Positions 1 to 4,846 of a stretch of DNA of 9,437 nucleotides are shown piece by piece; position 1 is the stretch's first letter; each line of letters starts with the position of its first letter. The notes under the pieces are model-generated. The model saw nothing but the letters and a program-made list of their open reading frames with translations, made no database searches and was not told the DNA's origin. Both the position numbers and the translations under genes were made by a program. Source of the DNA: CAYLZN01 sp964387935 (lineage in GTDB: Bacteria > Acidobacteriota > Vicinamibacteria > Vicinamibacterales > JAFNAJ01); assembly GCA_964387935.1 (NCBI GenBank), contig CAYLZN010000230.1:1-9437 (forward strand), written 5' to 3'.

Positions 1-1457
1 ACGAGTACTACGGCGTGCAGCACAACACGGACCCGAGCCTCGACTCCAACTTCTACTACGGCCCGGGCAACGAGTGGCAGCGCGTGCAGGCGGGCAGCGT
101 ACAGGTCGCGCCGGACAGCCCCGTGGGCGGCCTGTGGGCGCCGGACAAGAACAACATCGCGCCGCGTCTCGGTGTCGCGTGGGACGTGTTCGGGGATGGC
201 CGCACCAGCGTGCGCGGCGGCTACGGCATGGCCTACGAGCGCAACTTCGGCAACGTGACCTTCAACGTCATCCAGAACCCGCCGAACTACGCGGTGGTCG
301 CGCTCACGTCCGGCCAGGATGTGCCGACGATGCCGATTTACCGGGAGGTGCAGGGACCGCTGGCCGGTACGGGCACCAAGGTGCTCCCCGGGACCAGCCT
401 CCGTCACGTCGACGAGAACATCGTGAACGCGTACGCGCACTTCTGGAGTGGCGGCATCACGCGCGAGGTCTGGCCGCGCACACTGGTGGCGGTGGAGTAC
501 GTCGGGTCGGCCGGCGAAGATCTCTACTCCATCATCCGCCAGAACCTGTCGGGCGACGCTGCCGTGTACCTTGGCGATTCCAGCGCGACACGCCGGCTCA
601 ACACGCAGTACACCGCCATCAACACCCGCGCCAACGGCGGCAAGTCGCGGTATCACGCGCTGGTCACCAGCTTCAGCATGTCGCGGCTCCCGGACTATGG
701 CGTCGACCTGAGCGCGCGCTACACGTACGGCCGCGCCAAGGACAACCTGAGCTCGACCTTCAGTGAGTCCTGGAACAACGGACTCAACCTGGGGTTCATC
801 GATCCATACAATCCGGACGTGGACTACGGCTGGGCGGATTTCGATGCGAGGCACCGCCTCAGCCTCGGCGCCGTCTACGAACTGCCGTTCTTCAAGGAGG
901 GCGAAGGCCTGAGCCGGACGCTGCTCGGGGGCTGGCAGATCAGCGGGATTCTCACGGCCCAGACCGGATACCCGTTCTCGATCTTCGACACGACCAACGG
1001 CAACTTCATCTCCGCGCGGATGCGGAAGGTGGCGGCAATCGGCAACTACCAGCAGACGGCAGTGCCCGGCGCGCCCAACACGTTCACGTACCTCGACCTC
1101 ACCAACCAGCTGCCCGGCCTCGGCTCGATCTTCAACGAGATCACGGGCACCAACGACCAGCCGCCGACGGGTGGCTATCCGGCCGACATGACGGCGCGGA
1201 ACGAGTTCCGCGGTCCGGGCCGCTGGAACGTCGATGCGTCGTTCGGCAAGCGGTTCCGGTTCGGCGACACGATGGCCCTGGCGTTCAGGCTGGAGGTGTA
1301 CAACCTGTTCAACCACGCGAATCTCTACATCGCGAACGACTCGACGGACCTGGCGTCAGGGACGGAGATCCTCGCCGTCAAGGGCTCGACCGCCAGCTAC
1401 GGTCTGACCGGTGACGGACAGCGGCGCATGCAGATCGGGCTGCGGCTCGAGTTCTGA
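1..1457 (+). CDS. TonB-dependent receptor, Oar-like, C-terminal part (5' end outside window)
   Basis: The frame is open from the first full codon at position 3 (E-Y-Y-G-V-Q) to TGA at 1455-1457, giving 484 residues of a longer protein. No true start is in the window; the GTG at 15 is an internal Val. The stretch APRLGVAWDVFGDGRTSVRGGYGMAYERNF, interrupted here only by the reader's eye, is the barrel signature of large Oar-like/carboxypeptidase-regulatory-domain TonB receptors. Other family marks are the late YNLFNHANLY motif and the terminal QIGLRLEF, whose final Phe is the usual outer-membrane beta-barrel insertion signal. Alternating aromatic and polar strands fill the rest. The missing N-terminus should hold a signal peptide, a CarboxypepD_reg-like domain and the plug. 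Such receptors import siderophores, glycans or other large nutrients across the outer membrane using TonB-ExbB-ExbD energy, but the substrate cannot be told from this fragment. The gene ends in a strong palindrome and converges with the PEP-CTERM gene. Confidence 0.9.
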   Translation, partial: EYYGVQHNTDPSLDSNFYYGPGNEWQRVQAGSVQVAPDSPVGGLWAPDKNNIAPRLGVAWDVFGDGRTSVRGGYGMAYERNFGNVTFNVIQNPPNYAVVALTSGQDVPTMPIYREVQGPLAGTGTKVLPGTSLRHVDENIVNAYAHFWSGGITREVWPRTLVAVEYVGSAGEDLYSIIRQNLSGDAAVYLGDSSATRRLNTQYTAINTRANGGKSRYHALVTSFSMSRLPDYGVDLSARYTYGRAKDNLSSTFSESWNNGLNLGFIDPYNPDVDYGWADFDARHRLSLGAVYELPFFKEGEGLSRTLLGGWQISGILTAQTGYPFSIFDTTNGNFISARMRKVAAIGNYQQTAVPGAPNTFTYLDLTNQLPGLGSIFNEITGTNDQPPTGGYPADMTARNEFRGPGRWNVDASFGKRFRFGDTMALAFRLEVYNLFNHANLYIANDSTDLASGTEILAVKGSTASYGLTGDGQRRMQIGLRLEF

Positions 1458-1472
1458 TCCGCACCGCGCGCA

Positions 1473-1503
1473 CGACGGGGTCGGGTGCCATCCGACCCCG
1501 TCG
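1473..1503. terminator. Long perfect palindrome between convergent genes, likely bidirectional terminator
   Basis: A 12-bp perfect stem, CGACGGGGTCGG (1473-1484) against CCGACCCCGTCG (1492-1503), encloses a 7-nt loop GTGCCAT. It begins 16 bp after the receptor stop and lies 39 bp from the PEP-CTERM stop on the other strand. There is no T-run on either side, so it is not a canonical intrinsic terminator. A very stable GC hairpin at a convergent junction is nonetheless the usual site for transcript ends or 3' protection in high-GC genomes. The core could instead be a dispersed repeat, which would need a genome search. Confidence 0.6.
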
Positions 1504-1541
1504 CCGCGCGCTCCCCCGCGTTGAGTGAACAGGACGGCCGC

Positions 1542-2252
1542 CTAGCGGCGACGGCGCAGTTTCGCACTCAGCCCGAGCAGGCTCGAGCCGAGCAGCAACA
1601 GCGTCCCAGGTTCCGGGATCGGCTGGAACGGGTCCTTCGTGTCGTACGCGATGTTGTCGAACTCGAACGCGTACTGCGAACTCGTCGCAACCACGGTGTC
1701 GAACGCCAGGTCCGAGCTGATGTTGACGTAGAGCGTCCCCTGGACGCCCTGGTTGCCGTTCGGGCTCCCGGTGACGCCGCTGCCTGTCACGGTCCCGACC
1801 AGGGTGTTGCCGTTGAAGAAGCTCAGCGTGTTGTAGGTATCCACGGAGCCCCATAGCAGCCCGAAGTACACCTCGAGGGCCGGCAGCTTCATGGTGACCT
1901 GGGCGCCCCCAACGGATCCGGCCGAGCCGGAAGTGATGTATCGGGTCATGTCGATCCCGTTGGGCTGATCCGGGCTGCCAAAGCCGGTCCCGTTGTTGCC
2001 CGAGAGGTACGGCTCCGCATACTGGTTGGTCACGGACCCGGTCACGACCTGCGCATCCGGAGAGAACGTCACGACGACCCCGGTCGCCGTGGTGCCTCCA
2101 CCACTGCCGAGCGGAAGCGCGTCGAGGTTGTCGAGCACCACCCCCGTGGGCGCACCGCCCACCGAGCCGCTGACGATGAGCGCGGCGTGAGCTGCGGAAA
2201 CGGAGGTGATACTGAGCACGGCGGCGAACATCGCGGTGGTCGGGAATCTCAT
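1542..2252 (-). CDS. PEP-CTERM sorting-domain surface protein
   Basis: This is a 236-residue exported protein. Residues 1-23 are a signal peptide ending in AHA, followed by a Gly/Ser/Thr/Val-rich beta-type body and a C-terminal sorting signal at residues 212-236: IPEPG, a hydrophobic helix (TLLLLGSSLLGLSA) and a basic tail (KLRRRR). That tripartite tail is the PEP-CTERM signal recognised by exosortase (EpsH/Xrt family), which cleaves near PEP during delivery to the cell surface or extracellular matrix. The motifs YFGLLWGSVDTYNTLSFFNG and YAFEFDNIAYD resemble the Npun_F0296-type family of exosortase-dependent surface proteins; I recall this rather than having searched it. Only one Cys-free mature chain is visible and no enzymatic motif is seen. 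The start at 2252 is supported by GAGGAGG four bases upstream (2257-2263). No exosortase gene is in the window, so the enzyme must be encoded elsewhere. A sigma-54-like promoter lies 58 bp upstream. Confidence 0.9.
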   Translation of the reverse strand: MRFPTTAMFAAVLSITSVSAAHAALIVSGSVGGAPTGVVLDNLDALPLGSGGGTTATGVVVTFSPDAQVVTGSVTNQYAEPYLSGNNGTGFGSPDQPNGIDMTRYITSGSAGSVGGAQVTMKLPALEVYFGLLWGSVDTYNTLSFFNGNTLVGTVTGSGVTGSPNGNQGVQGTLYVNISSDLAFDTVVATSSQYAFEFDNIAYDTKDPFQPIPEPGTLLLLGSSLLGLSAKLRRRR

Positions 2253-2309
2253 GGTGCCTCCTCGCCGCTCGCCCTCTGGGGGAAAAGACGGGGCGCACTT
2301 CGAGGAGTG

Positions 2310-2324
2310 GCAATCCCGGTGCCG
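2310..2324 (-). promoter_or_regulatory. Sigma-54 (RpoN) -24/-12 promoter of the PEP-CTERM gene
   Basis: On the minus strand the site reads CGGCACC-GGGA-TTGC. Against the sigma-54 consensus TGGCACG-N4-TTGC it matches 9 of 11 fixed positions, with the invariant GG (-24) and GC (-12) at exactly the right spacing. The predicted transcript would start near 2298, giving a leader of about 45 nt that contains the strong RBS of the PEP-CTERM gene. In other bacteria PEP-CTERM genes are controlled by RpoN with the PrsK-PrsR two-component system, so the position agrees with known biology. Transcription from this site is an inference. Confidence 0.6.
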
Positions 2325-2340
2325 GAGGGCCCAGGCAGGC

Positions 2341-2478
2341 CGATGTCCTTTATGACATTGGCGAGATGGGAGTTACGTGTGACGCGAGACTCCAGATCGA
2401 CAGCCGGAGTCACTGAAAGTCTGCACAGAGGAGCTTAAAAGGCTGCCCAACGAAGCGCGGCAGAATTGTCGCCAATTC
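2341..2478. promoter_or_regulatory. Cluster of dyads upstream of the sigma-54 promoter
   Basis: Three inverted repeats lie in the non-coding DNA upstream of the PEP-CTERM promoter. The first is CGATGTC-N6-GACATTG at 2341-2347/2354-2360, 6 of 7 pairs. The second is nested: GTGAC at 2379-2383 with GTCAC at 2409-2413, containing GACTCC at 2388-2393 with GGAGTC at 2406-2411. The third is GAATTG-TCGC-CAATTC at 2463-2478, perfect. Relative to the predicted start near 2298, the last two sit about 80-180 bp upstream, where sigma-54 activators (bacterial enhancer-binding proteins) normally bind. No activator gene is nearby and no known site consensus was recognised, so the function is only suggested. 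Confidence 0.3.
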
Positions 2479-2517
2479 AGACGGTTGTCTCATCGGCACC
2501 GTGCTGACCGCCCGCCA

Positions 2518-2573
2518 CCGCAGGCCGCCAACCGCAGGCCGCTCGCCGCACGCCGCACGCCGCAGGCCGCAGG
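2518..2573. repeat. Eight-unit degenerate heptamer tandem array
   Basis: Eight consecutive 7-bp units, all beginning CCGC and in perfect phase: CCGCAGG, CCGCCAA, CCGCAGG, CCGCTCG, CCGCACG, CCGCACG, CCGCAGG, CCGCAGG. Bases 1-4 are invariant and bases 5-7 vary, with CAGG- and CACG-type ends alternating in blocks. The array lies between the PEP-CTERM regulatory region and the dinB-like remnant, and ends 44 bp before that gene's ATG. It has no credible coding frame and does not look like a promoter. It is best described as a microsatellite-like heptamer repeat that grew by slippage; no function is visible. Confidence 0.75.
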
Positions 2574-2603
2574 CCGATGCGCGTCGAGACACCGCGCCGT
2601 TTG

Positions 2604-2609
2604 TAGAAT
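2604..2609 (+). promoter_or_regulatory. -10 element TAGAAT of the dinB-like remnant
   Basis: TAGAAT, within TTGTAGAATG, lies 8 bases before the ATG at 2618. Transcription started from it would give a leaderless or nearly leaderless mRNA, in line with the lack of a Shine-Dalgarno sequence (the gap is GAGGCCTC). No convincing -35 hexamer is present. The same arrangement is seen before the zinc-ribbon gene at 4513. Confidence 0.45.
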
Positions 2610-2617
2610 GAGGCCTC

Positions 2618-3088
2618 ATGCACCCCCAGCTCGACGACCTCCAGCGTCAGTTCGAAGACGCGCTCGCCCGCGCCCGATCCTTCGAGGCGATGGACGAGCG
2701 GGCGTTCGCCTCGCAGCCGCCGGGCGGTGGCTGGTCGGTCGCGCAATGCCTCGGTCACCTCTCGCTCACGGCACGCGCGCTGCTCCGTCGCCTGAATGCA
2801 GCGGTCGAACGGGGTCGGCGCGACGCCATCCGCGGCACGGGCCCGTTCTCGCGCGGCCTGGCGGGCACGGCCCTGGCCTGGTATCTCGAGCCGCCGTATC
2901 GGCTGCGGTCCAAGACACCCGCTCGATTCTGCCGCGCCACCCACGTGACGGCTCCGCGCAGCCGCGTCAGCGTCGGATCACGGGACTGGCAACGGCGCCG
3001 GCTGGCGTGGGAGGCACGATCTGCACGAGCCCACGTTCGCGCACGAGGGCCTCGAGATCGTCGAGTTCCGTCGGCACGAACGCCGTGA
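2618..3088 (+). pseudogene. DinB-like (DinB_2) gene, 3'-truncated remnant
   Basis: The first ~104 codons (to about 2929) read as the N-terminal half of a DinB/YfiT-fold putative metal-dependent protein. They include a leading amphipathic helix, the GGGWSVAQCLGHLSLTARAL segment with one expected metal-ligand His (residue 47), and the GPFSRGLAG and YLEPPYRLRSKTPARF motifs that normally sit near the middle of this ~170-residue family. After that the reading becomes Arg/Ala/Ser-rich, runs antisense into the last 122 bp of the aminopeptidase gene and stops at 3088. The C-terminal half, with its HxxxH-type motif (usually HERRHLWQ-like), is absent in every frame, and only about 37 bp remain before the neighbour's stop codon. 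A deletion that fused the gene to its neighbour's 3' end is the simplest reading. The metal site would be incomplete, so a working protein is unlikely. An upstream -10 element survives, so it may still be transcribed. Confidence 0.65.
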
Positions 3089-4442
3089 AGTTCTCGAAGC
3101 CCGTCTCGGTCACGACCCCGGTGTCCTCGTAGCGCAGGTAGAGGCGTTCCTCGGGCACCCAGAGCTGGGGATCGACCGAGAAGACCTGTCCCGGCTTCAA
3201 AGGGCCGTTTCTGTAGGGGCCCACGTCGTGGACGGCCAGTCCCACAGGGTGCGAGAGCACGCCCCCGCCGGTCTCGACCATCTTCCGCACGGCCTGCTCG
3301 AACGCGGGCTTCGAGAACCGGCGCGAGGCGAGCAGCGGCGCCATCGCCTGCCGGGCTTCCTCGAGGATCTGCTGGGTCGTCACGCCGGGGCGGATCCGCG
3401 GCAGGACGACGTTGCGGTAGTCGAGGATGACCTGGAGCAGCTCGCGCTGCCACGGGGCGTAGCGTCCGCTCACCGGCCAGACGCGGCCAATATCGCTGGT
3501 GTAGTACCCGTAGTCCGGGGCGTAGTCCAGCAGCACGAGGTCGCCGGGCTCGAGCCGCCGGCTGTTGCGGTAGTAGTGCGCGTTCCAGATGTTGTCGGTC
3601 CCCGACGCCACGATCGCGCGGTACCCGTCGAGGCGCGCGCCGTTCACCCCGAAGACGTATCGGGCCGCTGCCTCGAGCTGATACTCGTAGACGCCCGCCT
3701 CGGTGCTCCGGACGGCCTCGATGAGTCCCAGGCCGGCCAGCTGCGAGGCCCGGCGCACGAGCGCGATCTCCCTGGCGCTCTTGATGCTTCTCATGTCGTC
3801 GAGGATGGGCGTGAAATCCTCGATCGCGATGCGCGGGTGACGGGTACGCAACAGTTCCGCGAACCGGCGCTCGCGCGGCAGCCCGCCATCCCAGTAGTCG
3901 CTGGCGATCGCGGCGCGCGACTGCACCAGCTCGTAGCGGCTCTGCGCGTAGCCCTCCGCGGGCGCCGACTCGACGAAGATCGCCTTCACGGCGCCGTCCG
4001 ACGGCCGGTCGAGCGGCCAGGCCCCACGCATGTCCTCGGTGCTCCTGACCTCGTCGACGCCCGTCAGGCGCATCACCTCGTCACGGTCCTCCGCAGAGAG
4101 CACCCGCCCTTCGCTGCGTTCGAGCCGCTCGTTGCGCGGCGGCAAGTACAGGATCACGCGTCGCGTGCGTCCGTCCAGCAGCACGTAGGCGTGGGGCGTC
4201 TCGACGCCGGTGAGGTAGTACATCGTGTTCGACTGGCGGGGCAGGGCGAACCCATCGGCCAGCGGAGCGCCCTGGGCCACGGCCACGGCCTCGCGGCCGA
4301 TACGGTCGAACACGCGCCCCCAGCGTGCCCGGAACTCCTCCGGCGGGAAGTCCGCCTGGTAGACCTGCGCGATGGACGGCGCAGGAAGGAATCCGCACAG
4401 GCAGGCAGCGAGGGCGACAGCGAACGGGCGGACGGCGGGCAT
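2967..4442 (-). CDS. Exported M24B metallopeptidase (Xaa-Pro aminopeptidase/prolidase-like)
   Basis: This 491-residue protein has a signal peptide (residues 1-25, ending PSIA before Gln26), so it should act in the periplasm or outside the cell, unlike cytoplasmic PepP. Residues ~30-210 form a creatinase-like N-terminal domain (LPRQSNTMYYLTGVETPHAY). Residues ~215-460 are the pita-bread M24 catalytic domain. Predicted metal ligands are Asp306 (VLLDY), Asp317 (SDIGR), His398 (SHPVGLAVHD) and Glu439 (YEDTG). The remaining ligand position, normally Glu, is Asp424 (SVDPQLW). His289 (NAHYY) and His405 are the usual catalytic-site histidines. The family cleaves an N-terminal residue preceding proline, or Xaa-Pro dipeptides, using two Mn/Zn ions. 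The start at 4442 has AGGAGG six bases upstream, behind a TACAAT -10 box. The length fits the family and the C-terminus is intact, ending opposite the decayed dinB remnant. The exact substrate (dipeptide or longer peptide) is uncertain. Confidence 0.88.
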   Translation of the reverse strand: MPAVRPFAVALAACLCGFLPAPSIAQVYQADFPPEEFRARWGRVFDRIGREAVAVAQGAPLADGFALPRQSNTMYYLTGVETPHAYVLLDGRTRRVILYLPPRNERLERSEGRVLSAEDRDEVMRLTGVDEVRSTEDMRGAWPLDRPSDGAVKAIFVESAPAEGYAQSRYELVQSRAAIASDYWDGGLPRERRFAELLRTRHPRIAIEDFTPILDDMRSIKSAREIALVRRASQLAGLGLIEAVRSTEAGVYEYQLEAAARYVFGVNGARLDGYRAIVASGTDNIWNAHYYRNSRRLEPGDLVLLDYAPDYGYYTSDIGRVWPVSGRYAPWQRELLQVILDYRNVVLPRIRPGVTTQQILEEARQAMAPLLASRRFSKPAFEQAVRKMVETGGGVLSHPVGLAVHDVGPYRNGPLKPGQVFSVDPQLWVPEERLYLRYEDTGVVTETGFENFTAFVPTELDDLEALVRERGLVQIVPPTPAGAVASPVIRR

Positions 4443-4468
4443 GCAGGGCCTCCTGGTCGAGTCCCGTC

Positions 4469-4474
4469 ATTGTA
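4469..4474 (-). promoter_or_regulatory. -10 element TACAAT of the aminopeptidase gene
   Basis: On the minus strand TACAAT lies 26 bases before the ATG at 4442, placing the predicted start of transcription about 20 nt upstream of the start codon. The leader then contains AGGAGG at 4449-4454. No clear -35 box is seen. The promoter is divergent from, and lies within 40 bp of, the zinc-ribbon promoter. Confidence 0.45.
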
Positions 4475-4500
4475 AGGGCGCTCGCCGGCCGGCGGAGAGT

Positions 4501-4506
4501 TACACT
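4501..4506 (+). promoter_or_regulatory. -10 element TACACT driving a leaderless zinc-ribbon mRNA
   Basis: TACACT ends exactly six bases before the ATG at 4513, so normal spacing puts the first transcribed base at or next to the A of the start codon. No Shine-Dalgarno sequence exists between them (GACACC). This fixes the start at 4513 and rejects longer frames that begin inside the aminopeptidase gene. Confidence 0.5.
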
Positions 4507-4512
4507 GACACC

Positions 4513-4836
4513 ATGCAACTCCGCATGGCGCGTCTCTGCCTCGACTGCGAAGAGGTCCACGAGGCGCCGCAGTGTCCCGTGTGCGCGTCGGAAAGCTTCG
4601 CGTTCCTCACCCGATGGATTCCGGCACCGGAGCGTCGGCTCCGCCCGCGGGCGCCCGAGGATCACCCGTCGGTCGAACAGGACCGGCTGGCGGCCGTGCG
4701 CGGACTGACGTCGGGCCGGGCACTGACCCGGGGGTTGCTTGGGGTGACGTCGCTCGGCGTGCTCGGGTGGCTGGTGGGACGGGGGGTGAGGCGACCTGTC
4801 GCGTCGGGCACCCACCAGCCCCGCGAGGACCGCTGA
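4513..4836 (+). CDS. Small zinc-ribbon protein with one C-terminal membrane segment
   Basis: This 107-residue protein is of no family I can name. The N-terminus holds two cysteine pairs, CLDC (residues 9-12) and CPVC (residues 21-24), spaced as in a short zinc ribbon (CxxC-x8-CxxC). A charged, proline-rich linker follows (residues ~35-65). Residues ~70-90, GLLGVTSLGVLGWLVG, form one plausible transmembrane helix, flanked by basic residues (SGRALTR before it, RGVRRP after it). The layout suggests a membrane-anchored cytoplasmic zinc-binding domain, perhaps a protein- or nucleic-acid-docking module. The start at 4513 is chosen because of the leaderless promoter; ATG at 4525 is a possible alternative. 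The gene is divergent from the aminopeptidase and convergent with the kinase gene, only 6 bp from that gene's stop. Function is unknown. Confidence 0.75.
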   Translation: MQLRMARLCLDCEEVHEAPQCPVCASESFAFLTRWIPAPERRLRPRAPEDHPSVEQDRLAAVRGLTSGRALTRGLLGVTSLGVLGWLVGRGVRRPVASGTHQPREDR

Positions 4837-4846
4837 GCGGCCTCAG
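4833..4846. other. Small dyad containing both stop codons of convergent genes
   Basis: CTGAG (4833-4837), loop CGGC, CTCAG (4842-4846). The left arm carries the TGA of the zinc-ribbon gene and the right arm carries, on the minus strand, the TGA of the kinase gene. The five-bp stem is short and lacks a T-run, so it is at best a weak transcript-end structure and may be coincidence. Confidence 0.2.

Noticed and set aside
1378..2313. A 311-codon minus-strand frame overlapping the PEP-CTERM gene in another phase
   Set aside because: The product is Arg-rich and motif-free, while the alternate frame has a signal peptide, a PEP-CTERM tail and an RBS.
2518..2573. CRISPR-like array
   Set aside because: The units are 7 bp with no unique spacers and no cas genes nearby, so this is a simple tandem repeat.
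2477..3132. Open frames on both strands across the heptamer array and the dinB remnant (2477-2944 minus, 2485-3132 plus)
   Set aside because: They begin in or run through the non-coding repeat, encode Arg/Ala/Pro-rich strings, and compete with the DinB homology from 2618.
3228..4475. A 415-codon open frame on the + strand opposite the aminopeptidase
   Set aside because: The minus strand carries a signal peptide and all the M24 motifs; the + product is low-complexity with many His, Arg and Val residues and no recognisable family.
4372..4512. Longer N-terminus for the zinc-ribbon protein starting at 4372
   Set aside because: It would overlap the aminopeptidase start and its promoter; the -10 box at 4501-4506 and the ribbon motif support the start at 4513.
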